From assembly GCA_902514875.1 (NCBI GenBank), contig CABXSY010000011.1:1-43482 (forward strand): a DNA stretch of 43,482 nucleotides. Reading direction: 5' to 3'. Numbering within the stretch: the stretch's first letter is position 1; each line of letters opens with the position of its first letter. Shown one piece after another: positions 1 through 8,449 of the stretch. Under the pieces are notes generated by a model. That model ran no database searches. It saw nothing but the letters and a program-made list of their open reading frames with translations, and was not told where the DNA came from. The DNA comes from an uncultured Alphaproteobacteria bacterium (GTDB taxonomy: Bacteria > Pseudomonadota > Alphaproteobacteria > HIMB59 > GCA-002718135). The translations under genes were made by a program, and so were the position numbers.

Positions 1-291
1 AATATCATTTGTTTGAAAATTATAATTGAAATAACTTTTTTTACTTTTTGTTGTTAAAAGAATAAGTCGATATGAATTATCTTTTGACCACTCATAAAAT
101 TTTTCCCAACTTAAATGTTTTTTTAATTCTAGATAATCATAATAATCCATTGATGCTCTTTTTAATCTTTTATCATCAATCACAAAGCCAGCTGGCTCTA
201 TTATATCAACTGGTATTCCAAGACAGGCACCTAGTCTAAATATGTTTCCTGCATTTTGTGGTATATCTGGTTCAAAAAGAGCAATTCTCAT
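1..291 (-). CDS. trmL: tRNA (cytidine/uridine-2'-O)-methyltransferase TrmL, N-terminal part
   Basis: The minus-strand frame opens at an ATG (291-289) and stays open to the window edge, giving the first 97 residues. It begins MRIALFEPDIPQNAGNIFRL and continues with CLGIPVDIIEPAGF, the typical opening of the SPOUT-class TrmL/YibK family. That family methylates the 2'-O of the wobble nucleotide of tRNA-Leu. The C-terminal knot that binds S-adenosylmethionine lies outside the window, so the gene is cut by the window and is not known to be broken. It is divergent from petA with 95 bp between the two starts. Confidence 0.88.
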   Translation of the reverse strand, partial: MRIALFEPDIPQNAGNIFRLGACLGIPVDIIEPAGFVIDDKRLKRASMDYYDYLELKKHLSWEKFYEWSKDNSYRLILLTTKSKKSYFNYNFQTNDI

Positions 292-386
292 GTTTTTTTT
301 CTATATTATTTTATTACTTGCGTCACGCTGGCACATATTTAAAAAGTATTTTTTTGAGTAATTAAGATATAAGAAATTCACAATAA

Positions 387-914
387 ATGGCTAAAAAACC
401 CAATAATAAGAGAAGAGATTTCCTACAACTTAGTACGTTAACCCTAGGCGCCGTAGGAACAGCTGCATTTATATGGCCATTTCTGAAAAGTATGAGTCCA
501 GCAGAGGATACCTTAGCAGCGGGATCAACTGAAGTAGATATTAGTGCTATTGAAGAAGGTCAAAGTATAACAATAAAATGGCGTGGAAAACCTGTTTTCA
601 TTAAAAAAAGAACAAAAGAAGAGATAGATGCTGCAAAAATGGTCCAAGCATCTGACTTAAGAGATCCACAAGATGATGCAGATAGAGTACAAAAAGAAGA
701 ATGGTTAGTTTTAGTAGGAGTGTGCACACACTTAGGTTGTGTTCCACTTGGTCAGAAAGTTTCTGATATGAAGGGTGAGTATGATGGTTGGTATTGTCCA
801 TGTCATGGTTCACATTATGATACATCAGGAAGAATAAGAAAAGGACCAGCTCCAAAAAACTTGGACGTTCCGCCCTATTCTTTTTTAAATGATAATACTA
901 TAAAGATTGGATAA
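387..914 (+). CDS. petA: Ubiquinol-cytochrome c reductase Rieske iron-sulfur subunit
   Basis: The 175-residue protein carries the 2Fe-2S cluster of the cytochrome bc1 complex and passes electrons from ubiquinol at the Qo site to cytochrome c1. The N-terminus has a Tat-type twin-arginine stretch ([11 protein letters not shown], residues 8-18) followed by one membrane anchor at about 20-35. The cluster boxes are CTHLGC (113-118) and CPCHGSH (137-143). C113, H115, C137 and H140 are the expected cluster ligands, and C118 and C139 the stabilising disulfide. It is the first gene of a tight petA-petB-petC operon; petB starts 2 bp after its stop. Length and motifs are normal for the alphaproteobacterial family. 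Confidence 0.97.
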   Translation: MAKKPNNKRRDFLQLSTLTLGAVGTAAFIWPFLKSMSPAEDTLAAGSTEVDISAIEEGQSITIKWRGKPVFIKKRTKEEIDAAKMVQASDLRDPQDDADRVQKEEWLVLVGVCTHLGCVPLGQKVSDMKGEYDGWYCPCHGSHYDTSGRIRKGPAPKNLDVPPYSFLNDNTIKIG

Positions 915-916
915 CT

Positions 917-2209
917 ATGGATAAGAATAGAAAAGTACATCAATTTAAAAATCCTGTCCTTAACTGGATAGAATTTCGCCTTCCAATTATTTCTTATTTC
1001 AAAAAAGAATACGGTGATTATCCAATGCCTAAAAATTGTAACTATTTTTGGAGTTTTGGTGCACTAGCAACGATTACACTTGTTACAATGATTGTAAGCG
1101 GAATTTTTCTTGCAATGAATTACACACCACATACTGATATGGCATTTGATAGTGTTGAAAGAATAATGCGAGATGTCAATTACGGTTGGTTAATGCGATA
1201 CATCCATTCTAATGGTGCAGCCTTCTTCTTCATCATAGTATATATTCATATAGTAAGAGCAATGTATTTTGGCTCTTACAAATATCCAAGAGAGCTTAAT
1301 TGGATTTTAGGTGTATTCATATTTTTATTAATGATGGCCACTTCTTTTCTTGGTTACACATTACCTTGGGGACAAATGTCTTATTGGGGAGCTACAGTTA
1401 TAACTAATTTATTTAGTGCTATACCATTTATAGGTGAAGGATTAAAAACATGGCTTCTTGGTGATTACAATGTTGGTAATGCTACTTTAAACCGTTTTTT
1501 TGCTCTTCATTATGTTTTACCATTTGTTATTTTTGGTGTTGTAGGATTACATGTTGCTGCGGTCCATGTTCATGGTTCAAATAACCCTGATGGGATTGAT
1601 ATTAAAACTAACAATGACTCAGTAAACTTTTTTCCATATATGTTAATTAAAGATACAGTAGCTATGTGTGCTTTTGGTGTTGCTATTTCTGCAGTAATAT
1701 TTTTTGGACCAAATCTTATGGCTGAAGTTGATAATTATATTCCAGCAGATCCACTTGTTACTCCAGCTCACATTGTTCCAAACTGGTATCTTGCACCTTT
1801 TTATGCAATTTTAAGAGCAGTACCTGATAAATTAGGAGGAGTTCTCCTAATGTTTGGTGCGATTGTAATTCTTTTTGTTCTACCTTGGTTAGATAGATCA
1901 AAAGTAAGAAGCTGTAATTATAGACCAATATATAAGTGGTTTATGATGGGCTTTTTCGTTAACTTCTTTGCATTAGGCTACGTTGGTATGCTTCCTGCTG
2001 AAGGTTTATATCTTTTAATTGCAAGAGTAGGTTTACTTTACTACTTTGGTTTTTTCTTCATCATTACGCCTTTTGTTGGTTGGATAGAGAAACCAAGTAA
2101 GCTACCGCTTAGTATTAGTGATGTTTATACTAAAAATATATCACCTAATATTGGTGGAGGAGAAAAAGGAATTCCTTTACCTGCAATGCAAAAAGATACA
2201 AATCTATAA
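917..2209 (+). CDS. petB: Ubiquinol-cytochrome c reductase cytochrome b subunit
   Basis: This 430-residue integral membrane protein is the quinol-oxidising core of the bc1 complex. The four haem-binding histidines are visible as two pairs 14 residues apart, H97/H111 and H198/H212, in helices B and D. The Qo-site loop, which normally reads PEWY, reads PNWY here (codons CCA AAC TGG TAT, near 1778-1789), within HIVPNWYLAPFYAILRAVP. The glutamate of PEWY takes part in Qo proton exit in model bc1 complexes, so its replacement by asparagine is notable, although the rest of the motif is intact. The stop codon overlaps the petC start (TAATG), which suggests translational coupling. Confidence 0.97.
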   Translation: MDKNRKVHQFKNPVLNWIEFRLPIISYFKKEYGDYPMPKNCNYFWSFGALATITLVTMIVSGIFLAMNYTPHTDMAFDSVERIMRDVNYGWLMRYIHSNGAAFFFIIVYIHIVRAMYFGSYKYPRELNWILGVFIFLLMMATSFLGYTLPWGQMSYWGATVITNLFSAIPFIGEGLKTWLLGDYNVGNATLNRFFALHYVLPFVIFGVVGLHVAAVHVHGSNNPDGIDIKTNNDSVNFFPYMLIKDTVAMCAFGVAISAVIFFGPNLMAEVDNYIPADPLVTPAHIVPNWYLAPFYAILRAVPDKLGGVLLMFGAIVILFVLPWLDRSKVRSCNYRPIYKWFMMGFFVNFFALGYVGMLPAEGLYLLIARVGLLYYFGFFFIITPFVGWIEKPSKLPLSISDVYTKNISPNIGGGEKGIPLPAMQKDTNL

Positions 2210-2958
2210 TGCGACTACTACTTATTATTTTTTTATTATTCTCTTCAAATATAATTGCTGCAGAAATGAGTACTGAAAAAATGCCAAAACATGATTGGTC
2301 TTTTAAAGGCGTAACGGGAACTTTTGATAGAGCTGCAATTCAAAGGGGGTATAAAGTTTATAGAGAAGTATGCGCAGGATGTCATTCGATGAAACTTCTG
2401 TATTACAGAGATCTTATTGATGTTGGTTTTTCTGAAGCTCAAGTAAAAGTAATTGCTTCTGAATATACTGTATTAGACGGTCCAAATGATGATGGTGAAA
2501 TGTTTGAAAGACCAGCTAGACCAGCTGACAGATTTGTTAATCCTTATGCCAATGATAATGAAGCAAGAGCAAACAATAATGGAGCCTACCCTCCTGATTT
2601 AAGTGTAATTACAAAAGCTAGAAAATATGGAGTTGATTATATTTACAACTTACTTCTAGGATATGTTGAACCTCCAAAGGGAATGGTGGTTGGAAATGGA
2701 ATGTGGTATAATAAATGGATGGCTGGAAATCAAATAGCTATGCCTGCACCTATTGCAGATGGAAGCGTAGATTATGATGATGGTACAGATAATAACGCAC
2801 AACAGTTATCAGCTGATGTAACACATTTTCTTCATTGGGCCGCTGAACCAGAAATGGAAGAAAGAAAAAATTTAGGAATTAAAGTAATATTATTCTTTAT
2901 TATTCTTGGAACGATTGTGTATTTAGCAAAAAATAGACTCTGGCGAGATATTACTTAA
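2209..2958 (+). CDS. petC: Ubiquinol-cytochrome c reductase cytochrome c1 subunit
   Basis: The 249-residue protein is the c-type haem subunit that hands electrons from the Rieske centre to a soluble or membrane cytochrome c. A signal peptide covers about residues 1-18 (cleavage near IIAA|E). The haem site CAGCH is at 55-59, and the likely axial methionine is M178 in QIAMPAP. One C-terminal membrane helix (about 225-243) is followed by a short basic tail, as expected for a protein facing the periplasm. It ends the petABC operon. Its last 4 bp overlap the end of the convergent ychF gene, which leaves no room for a conventional terminator between them. Confidence 0.96.
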   Translation: MRLLLIIFLLFSSNIIAAEMSTEKMPKHDWSFKGVTGTFDRAAIQRGYKVYREVCAGCHSMKLLYYRDLIDVGFSEAQVKVIASEYTVLDGPNDDGEMFERPARPADRFVNPYANDNEARANNNGAYPPDLSVITKARKYGVDYIYNLLLGYVEPPKGMVVGNGMWYNKWMAGNQIAMPAPIADGSVDYDDGTDNNAQQLSADVTHFLHWAAEPEMEERKNLGIKVILFFIILGTIVYLAKNRLWRDIT

Positions 2959-4055
2959 ATATTAAATAAAAAGTTCATTACATCACCATCTTTGACGATA
3001 TAATCTTTACCCTCCTGTCTTAACTTTCCTGAATCTCTACTTCCGGCATCGCCATTATTTTCTATATAGTCGTCATAAGAGACAGTCTCTGCTCTGATAA
3101 AACCTTTTTCAAAATCAGTGTGAATTTTTCCAGCAGCTTGTGGTGCAAGTGTTTCACTTTTTATTGTCCATGATCTTGTTTCTTTTGGACCACAAGTAAA
3201 ATAGTTAATTAAACCCAAAAGCCCATATCCAGATTTTATTACCTTATTCAAAGTTGTTTGATCTAAATTTAACTCTTTAAGAAATTCAAATTTTTCTTCC
3301 TCATTATCTAATTCTGCTATTTGTGCTTCTATTGATGCAGAAATTAAAACTACAGAATGATTATTTTTTTTAGCAAATTCTATGACTTTATTTGATAATT
3401 CGTTTCCAGTATGAATAGATTCTTCATCGACATTACAGATGTACATAGTAGGCTTTAGACTAATTAAGTTAAGACTATTTATAAAATCAATTTCATTACT
3501 AGTAAACTCATCAATTTTTAAAATGCTATTAGTATCTAGCATTTGTAAGATTTTATTTATTATATCAAATTGATGTTTAACTTCTTTGTCATTTGCTTTT
3601 AATTTTTTTTCTAAACTCCCTTTTTTATTATTTAAGCTTTCAAGATCAGCCAATTGTAATTCTAAATTTATTGTTTCAATATCATCTAGTGGATCAATTT
3701 TTGATGATACATGAGTAATATTAGTATCTTCAAAACACCTAACAACATGTGCTATTGCATCAACTTCTCTTACATGTCCTAAAAATTTATTTCCTAACCC
3801 TTCTCCTTGTGAGGCTCCTTTTACTAATCCTGCAATATCAACAAAATCCATGAAAGAAGGAATTATTTTTTCACTTTTTCCAATGATTGCAAGTTTATCT
3901 AACCTATCATCAGGTACTGCAACTCTTCCTATATTTGGTTCTATAGTAGCAAATGGATAATTTGCAGCCTCTGCTTTATTTGATTGGGTAAGAGCATTAA
4001 ATAAAGTAGATTTTCCAACATTTGGTAATCCAACTATCCCACACTTAAATCCCAT
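2955..4055 (-). CDS. ychF: Redox-regulated/ribosome-binding ATPase YchF (Obg-like, OLA1 family)
   Basis: The 366-residue protein matches the near-universal YchF/OLA1 family of P-loop NTPases, which prefer ATP and associate with ribosomes. The P-loop GLPNVGKST lies at residues 9-17, followed by DIAGLVKGASQGEGLGN (switch II), a coiled-coil insertion around 130-180, and the C-terminal TGS-like region with AAGKIHTDFEKGFIRAE. The length is almost the same as the E. coli protein. The gene sits 2 bp downstream of pth on the same strand, a pairing found in many bacteria, and is probably co-transcribed with pth, rplY and prs. Confidence 0.96.
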   Translation of the reverse strand: MGFKCGIVGLPNVGKSTLFNALTQSNKAEAANYPFATIEPNIGRVAVPDDRLDKLAIIGKSEKIIPSFMDFVDIAGLVKGASQGEGLGNKFLGHVREVDAIAHVVRCFEDTNITHVSSKIDPLDDIETINLELQLADLESLNNKKGSLEKKLKANDKEVKHQFDIINKILQMLDTNSILKIDEFTSNEIDFINSLNLISLKPTMYICNVDEESIHTGNELSNKVIEFAKKNNHSVVLISASIEAQIAELDNEEEKFEFLKELNLDQTTLNKVIKSGYGLLGLINYFTCGPKETRSWTIKSETLAPQAAGKIHTDFEKGFIRAETVSYDDYIENNGDAGSRDSGKLRQEGKDYIVKDGDVMNFLFNI

Positions 4056-4057
4056 AA

Positions 4058-4618
4058 TTAAGTTTGCTCACTTATTTTTGTTAAAAATAGAGGAATATCT
4101 GAAAAAATTAATTCTATATTTTTAACCATTTTATCGATTTTTTTGTTTATTATTTCTTCTTCTGATTTTAAAAATTTATTTAAAACATAACTTGAAACTA
4201 AATCTTTATGACCAGGATGATCAATTCCAATACGTATTCGAAAATAATTTTCCCCTATAAATTGGTCAATACTTTCCAATCCATTATGACCTCCGTTTCC
4301 ACCACCTTGTTTTATTTTTACTTTCGATAATTCTAAATCAAGGTCATCATGTATAACAAAAGTATGGTTTAATTCTATTTTATAAAAGTTTACAATTTCT
4401 GAAACAGCTTTTCCAGATAAGTTCATGAATGTAAGAGGTTTTAACACAAAAATTTTTTGATTGTTTATTATACCTGAATATAATTCTTTAATTTTATCTT
4501 CTTTGATTTTGTCTAAATTAAAATGCAAGATTATACTATCTACTAAATGGAAACCTATATTATGTCTGGTATTTTTATAATTTACACCTGGGTTCCCAAG
4601 TCCACAAATTAAAAACAT
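4058..4618 (-). CDS. pth: Peptidyl-tRNA hydrolase
   Basis: The 186-residue protein releases peptides from prematurely dissociated peptidyl-tRNAs. The catalytic signature is clear: GLGNPG at 6-11 (N9), NTRHNIGFH with the catalytic-type H19, and HDDLDL, which holds the conserved aspartate. A Gly-rich GGGNGGHNG loop precedes the substrate-binding part. The length is typical. It lies between rplY (21 bp upstream) and ychF (2 bp downstream) on the same strand; the rplY-pth-ychF order is a common bacterial translation-quality operon. Confidence 0.96.
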   Translation of the reverse strand: MFLICGLGNPGVNYKNTRHNIGFHLVDSIILHFNLDKIKEDKIKELYSGIINNQKIFVLKPLTFMNLSGKAVSEIVNFYKIELNHTFVIHDDLDLELSKVKIKQGGGNGGHNGLESIDQFIGENYFRIRIGIDHPGHKDLVSSYVLNKFLKSEEEIINKKIDKMVKNIELIFSDIPLFLTKISEQT

Positions 4619-4639
4619 ATAATGAAATATAAAGTAAAG

Positions 4640-5317
4640 TTACTTAGATTCTTTATTTTCTTCTTTATTCTGAGAAGATTCTTCCTTCTTTTCCTCTAAT
4701 TTCTCTTCACCACCTTCTGTTGTACCTTCTGCAGTTGTTTCTTCAGTTTTAGTTTCAACTTCTACAGTTGGTGGAACTAAAGTAGCTATTACGAAATCTC
4801 TATCTGATATAGTAGGAGCAACTCCTTCAGGTAGTTGAATATTACTAATTTTAACTGCATCGCCTATTTCACTTTCAATTAAATCAAATTCTAGTTTGCT
4901 AGGTATATTGTTTGCATTACATGTTAGTTCAACAAGTCTTCTAACAGTATTTAAGACTCCACCTTTTTTCAAACCTGGACATTTATCTTGATTTAAAAAC
5001 TCAACAGGAATTTCAACGTTTACTTTTGTATTTTCTTGAACTCTTAGAAAATCAAAATGTATAAGTTGATCACTTACAGGATGATATTGTAATTGTTTGG
5101 GAAGTATTTTTTCTTTCTTTCCATCAACATCAAGATCGATAATTGTTGAATAAAAAGAACCTGTACCCATTAATTTTTTTAGTATTTTATCTTCTAGAGC
5201 AATTTTTTTAGGTTCAGTTCCTTTGCCATAAATAATACCAGGGACCAATCCTTTCGTTAAAAGACTATGATTAGAACCAATTTCTTTATTTCTTTCAATC
5301 GCTTTAAAATCACTCAT
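4640..5317 (-). CDS. rplY: 50S ribosomal protein bL25, CTC-type with acidic tail
   Basis: The 225-residue protein is the long, two-domain (general stress protein CTC) form of bL25, which binds 5S rRNA. The N-terminal domain contains GLVPGIIYGKG and HFDFLRVQ, and the C-terminal beta domain includes LNTVRRLVEL. The last 40 or so residues form a low-complexity tail rich in Glu, Lys and Thr, which is frequent in alphaproteobacterial versions. It is followed by pth on the same strand and preceded by prs, 11 bp away. Confidence 0.95.
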   Translation of the reverse strand: MSDFKAIERNKEIGSNHSLLTKGLVPGIIYGKGTEPKKIALEDKILKKLMGTGSFYSTIIDLDVDGKKEKILPKQLQYHPVSDQLIHFDFLRVQENTKVNVEIPVEFLNQDKCPGLKKGGVLNTVRRLVELTCNANNIPSKLEFDLIESEIGDAVKISNIQLPEGVAPTISDRDFVIATLVPPTVEVETKTEETTAEGTTEGGEEKLEEKKEESSQNKEENKESK

Positions 5318-5328
5318 AAAATAAAATT

Positions 5329-6264
5329 TTAATCAAAAAGGGCTGACACTGAAGTATCAGTGTTAATCCTTTTAATCGCATCACCCATTAAAGGAGCAAT
5401 ACTAATATGTCTAATGTTTTTTGTGCTTTTCACCTCCTTAGAAGGCTCAATTGTGTCTGTTAATACCAATTCTTTTATGCTTGAATTTTCAATCTTTTTA
5501 AGCGCATCTCCAGATAATACTCCATGAACAATGTAAGAATAAATTTCTTTAGCCCCATTTTTACTTAGGGCTTCAGCAGCATTACATAGCGTGCCTGCAG
5601 AGTCAGCTATATCATCTAGTAAGATACAAGTTTTATCTTTTACATCTCCAATAATATTCATCACTTCAGACTCGCCAGCCTTTTCTCTTCTTTTATCAGC
5701 AATTGCTAGTCCAGCCTCTAACCTCTTAGCAAAAGCTCTAGCTCTAACAACACCACCAACATCAGGTGAAGTAACAACTAAATCTTTGTTTCCATTAAAT
5801 CTTTCTTTAACATCGTCGATTATAGGTCTTACAGAAAAAATATTATCTAAAGGAATATCAAAAAAACCTTGAATTTGACCAGCATGCAAATCCATTGTTA
5901 AAACCCTATCAGCACCCGCAGATGTAATTAAATTTGCAACAAGTTTGGCAGTAATTGGTGTTCTAGGTCCAGTCTTTCTATCTTGTCTTGCATATCCATA
6001 ATACGGGATAACAGCCGTAATCCTCTTTGCTGATCCTCTTCTTGCAGCATCTATTGTAATTAAAAGTTCCATTAAATGGTCATTTGCTGGATGTGATGTA
6101 GATTGAATAATAAAAACATCTTCACCCCTAATATTTTCATTTATTTCCACAAATATCTCTCTATCATTAAAAGTTCTAACAGAGGCATCTGCTAATGGAA
6201 CATCAATATGTTTAGAAATTTTTTCTGCTAGGGATTTACTACTATTACAGGCGATTATTTTCAT
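5329..6264 (-). CDS. prs: Ribose-phosphate pyrophosphokinase
   Basis: The 311-residue enzyme makes PRPP from ribose 5-phosphate and ATP, feeding nucleotide, histidine and tryptophan synthesis. The recognisable segments are [25 protein letters not shown] (ATP-binding loop), [30 protein letters not shown], and the PRPP signature [12 protein letters not shown]. The start at 6264 gives the standard N-terminus [13 protein letters not shown]. It appears to head the minus-strand run prs-rplY-pth-ychF; about 47 bp separate its start from the end of pgeF. Confidence 0.97.
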   Translation of the reverse strand: MKIIACNSSKSLAEKISKHIDVPLADASVRTFNDREIFVEINENIRGEDVFIIQSTSHPANDHLMELLITIDAARRGSAKRITAVIPYYGYARQDRKTGPRTPITAKLVANLITSAGADRVLTMDLHAGQIQGFFDIPLDNIFSVRPIIDDVKERFNGNKDLVVTSPDVGGVVRARAFAKRLEAGLAIADKRREKAGESEVMNIIGDVKDKTCILLDDIADSAGTLCNAAEALSKNGAKEIYSYIVHGVLSGDALKKIENSSIKELVLTDTIEPSKEVKSTKNIRHISIAPLMGDAIKRINTDTSVSALFD

Positions 6265-6311
6265 ATAATCAACCTAATTACTATATTAGAATTATAATAG
6301 ATCAACTAAAA

Positions 6312-7076
6312 TTAATCATTAAATGCAATGATATTGAGCATTCTACCAGTATCTCTAAATTTTTGTGTTTCCCTACGATGGCTAAAAAAAATTCTCTTAT
6401 TTGAGAAGGTATCTTTGTTAATGTTATATATATTTTTAACACCTAATTCCTTAAATTGATAGTTAATCAGTTTTCTTAAATTAAATAAATCTTTGTCTTT
6501 ATTTTTGTATTTAAAGAAAATAGCGTATTTTCTATTTTTACTTATAAACTTACTTTTAAAGTCTTTTGTTACTTCAAAGTTTTTAAAGCCCAAACAGGGA
6601 CCAACAAGAACAATAATATTTTTTTTAATTATTTTTTGTTTAACAAAGTATTCTATACCTTTAGCACTTATATTATTTAAAGCTCCCTTCCATCCTGAAT
6701 GAAGAGCGCAAATATATTTATTATTCTTATCAAAAATAAAAATTGGACAACAATCTGCAGTTAAAACCCCTAAAGCTATTTGTTTATTGCTTGTGATCAA
6801 CCCATCTCCAGAATATTTTTTACCTATATTTTTTTTATTAATTTCTACAATCTTGTTGGAGTGTATTTGACTAATAAATTTGATTTTTTTTTTGACATTT
6901 AAATTTTTTAGACAAATATTAATATTTTTATTTACATTTACCTTAGTATCTTTGGGGTTTAAGCTACAGTTTAATGAATAGTTTTCTTTTTTTGAAACTC
7001 CTCCATTTCTAGTAAAAAAACCAGCTTTAACAAAAGACTTAATTTTTGCATGGGTGAAATAATTTTTAGTAATCAT
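6312..7076 (-). CDS. pgeF: Multicopper-polyphenol-oxidase-like / purine nucleoside phosphorylase (YfiH family)
   Basis: The 254-residue protein belongs to the YfiH/laccase-domain family (COG1496). Members act as zinc-dependent purine nucleoside phosphorylases or adenosine deaminases, and E. coli PgeF has been linked to peptidoglycan editing. The metal-site residues are visible: H72 in QIHSNKI, C109 and C110 in LTADCCPIF, and H126 in ALHSGWKG. The C-terminal FFSHRRE..TGRMLNII is also typical. Its ATG overlaps the stop of the upstream midA remnant (ATGA), so it belongs to an lgt-midA-pgeF operon as in many Alphaproteobacteria. The physiological substrate cannot be told from sequence. Confidence 0.9.
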   Translation of the reverse strand: MITKNYFTHAKIKSFVKAGFFTRNGGVSKKENYSLNCSLNPKDTKVNVNKNINICLKNLNVKKKIKFISQIHSNKIVEINKKNIGKKYSGDGLITSNKQIALGVLTADCCPIFIFDKNNKYICALHSGWKGALNNISAKGIEYFVKQKIIKKNIIVLVGPCLGFKNFEVTKDFKSKFISKNRKYAIFFKYKNKDKDLFNLRKLINYQFKELGVKNIYNINKDTFSNKRIFFSHRRETQKFRDTGRMLNIIAFND

Positions 7077-7441
7077 AAATTAGAAACAACAAGACACTTA
7101 AATAAGTTTCCCATCCTATCAATATTAATTAATCTATCCACTTCTTCATCTAATAAATTTTTCTTTACATTTGAATTTTTAGTTAGCAATTTTTTCTTTC
7201 GTTCTAATATTCCATATTTTATTAAAAAATCTCTTTGTGAAACAAATTCGTTGATTTGTAATTTTTTTTGTTTAGCTATTTCAATTAATTCATTGAAATT
7301 TACATGACTTGAAATGTCTTGTTGGCCTATATTTTCAAATATACTGGTTTTCTTATGATTATATATTGATTGTAACGTAAAGTTTTTTATTTTCTCGTTA
7401 TATCCATAATCGATTAAAATACATATACCTCTATTTTTTTT
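7073..7441 (-). pseudogene. midA: C-terminal fragment of a MidA-type SAM-dependent methyltransferase
   Basis: A minus-strand frame with no usable start reads from the poly-A tract at 7441 down to a TGA at 7075-7073 and encodes 122 residues. It begins NRGICILIDYGY and continues through GQQDISSHVNFNEL to MGNLFKCLVVSNL. These match the C-terminal third of the MidA family (COG1565, DUF185), which methylates NDUFS2 in mitochondria and is usually about 350 residues long in Alphaproteobacteria. The N-terminal SAM-binding domain and the start codon are missing. Upstream the frame meets a stop (7459-7457) inside lgt. The sequence itself is intact and not degraded, so the loss looks recent or artefactual. 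It overlaps pgeF by ATGA. Confidence 0.8.
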
Positions 7442-8027
7442 TCCTATAAAAATATATCAATAATATTATAAATAAAATAATCCCTTCAAGAAAGGCTTCA
7501 TATATTTGAGAGGGGTGTCTTGGTACATTATCTATTGATGGATAAACAATTGTTATATAAAAATCGGTTGGTTTACCTATTAGTTCTGTATTAATAAAGT
7601 TTGCAATTCTTCCAAAAAATAATCCAATAGGAGCAACGATTGAAACTAAATCAGATAGATAGAAAAAACTTTTTCTATTAATTTTAGCAAATATAAAAGT
7701 ACTTATTATTATACCCGTCAACCCTCCATGAAATGACATACCTCCATTCCAAATTTTAAATAGATAAAAAGGATTATTTAAAAATTCATTAAGTTGATAA
7801 AAAACAACATAACCTGTTCGTCCTCCAATAACTACACCTAATACTGCCCAAATAAGAAAGTTATCTATATTTTTATTACTATACTGATTTCCATAAATTA
7901 CGTTAAGTCTCTTAATAATATAAATTCCTAATAGAAACCCTAAGATGTATGCCAAACTGTACCACCTTATCTCGATGAAACCGATTGATAAGATGACAGG
8001 GTCTATTGATGGTTGAATAAAATTCAT
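7431..8027 (-). CDS. lgt: Prolipoprotein diacylglyceryl transferase, C-terminally truncated
   Basis: The 198 residues are clearly Lgt, the inner-membrane enzyme that moves diacylglycerol from phosphatidylglycerol onto the lipobox cysteine of prolipoproteins. Visible hallmarks are IRWYSLAYILGF, GGMSFHGGLTG (the catalytic His-Gly motif), the signature GRIANFINTELIGKPT and PRHPSQIYEAFLEG. Family members are about 260-290 residues long, but this one stops right after a membrane helix at IYFYRKKK, where AAA AAA AAA is followed by TAG. The last membrane helix and the segment with the conserved arginine and glutamate (R239/E243 region of E. coli Lgt) are absent. The downstream bases belong to midA in another frame. 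Either the gene is broken or the assembly has lost sequence here. Confidence 0.9.
   Translation of the reverse strand: MNFIQPSIDPVILSIGFIEIRWYSLAYILGFLLGIYIIKRLNVIYGNQYSNKNIDNFLIWAVLGVVIGGRTGYVVFYQLNEFLNNPFYLFKIWNGGMSFHGGLTGIIISTFIFAKINRKSFFYLSDLVSIVAPIGLFFGRIANFINTELIGKPTDFYITIVYPSIDNVPRHPSQIYEAFLEGIILFIILLIYFYRKKK
7434..7442. other. Homopolymer (9 A on the minus strand) at the lgt/midA deletion junction
   Basis: Nine T on the plus strand mark the exact point where lgt coding sequence stops matching its family and midA coding sequence starts. The tract encodes Lys-Lys-Lys in the lgt frame and Lys-Lys-Asn in the midA frame, so both parents could have carried an A-run here. That is what a slippage or microhomology deletion, or an assembler collapse between two A-runs, would leave behind. 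Confidence 0.75.
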
Positions 8028-8050
8028 TTATCTATATTTAATATTATAAC

Positions 8051-8341
8051 ATGGTTGATAGAAACAAAATACTTTCCGATTTATCAAAATTTGCAGTTGA
8101 TGCTATGAGCACTTTTTCAGGTGTCAAAGAAGAAATTGAAACAATTGTATCTTTACGAGTTAACAAAATAATAAAAAAGATGAATCTTGTTAAAAAAGAT
8201 GAATTTGATTCACTCAAAAAAATGGTGCAAAAAGTAATGATGGAAAATGAAAAATTAAAAAAAACATCTTCAAGATCAGTAAAATCTAAGAAAAAAACAG
8301 TCAAAAAGAAAAAAACTATTAAAAAAAAATCAAAAAGGTAA
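8051..8341 (+). CDS. ubiK: UbiK/BMFP-family accessory factor (YqiC-like) with Lys-rich tail
   Basis: The 96-residue protein resembles the BMFP domain (COG2960). In E. coli, UbiK (YqiC) is an accessory factor of ubiquinone biosynthesis that binds lipids and UbiJ. Residues 1-30 form an amphipathic helix (LSDLSKFAVDAMSTFSGVKE), and 35-72 a coiled coil with DEFDSLKKMVQKVMMENEKL. The last 25 residues are almost only Lys, Ser and Thr. It is divergent from lgt with only 23 bp between the two starts, so their promoters must overlap. COQ9, another ubiquinone factor, lies about 1.4 kb downstream. Confidence 0.82.
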   Translation: MVDRNKILSDLSKFAVDAMSTFSGVKEEIETIVSLRVNKIIKKMNLVKKDEFDSLKKMVQKVMMENEKLKKTSSRSVKSKKKTVKKKKTIKKKSKR

Positions 8342-8449
8342 GAATCCTCAACTAATTAACATTTTTTATAGATTTTGCCTTGCAAAATACGAGTTCAATC
8401 TAGTAATCAATATATAGTACTAATTATATGTGCCATGACTATATAGTGT

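Noticed and set aside
601-855. Minus-strand frame inside petA
   Set aside because: It overlaps the Rieske cluster motifs completely and has a low-complexity Leu/Phe composition.
7050-7307. Plus-strand open frame of 85 codons between pgeF and lgt
   Set aside because: The opposite strand encodes a recognisable MidA C-terminus in the same stretch; the plus frame resembles no family.
8044-8304. Minus-strand open frame antisense to ubiK
   Set aside because: Its Phe/Leu-rich composition is the expected mirror of the Lys/Glu-rich UbiK coding strand.
8372-8388. Hairpin ATTTTGC-CTT-GCAAAAT after ubiK as a terminator
   Set aside because: The stem is only 7 bp and no T-run follows on the plus strand; on the minus strand there is no gene ending here.
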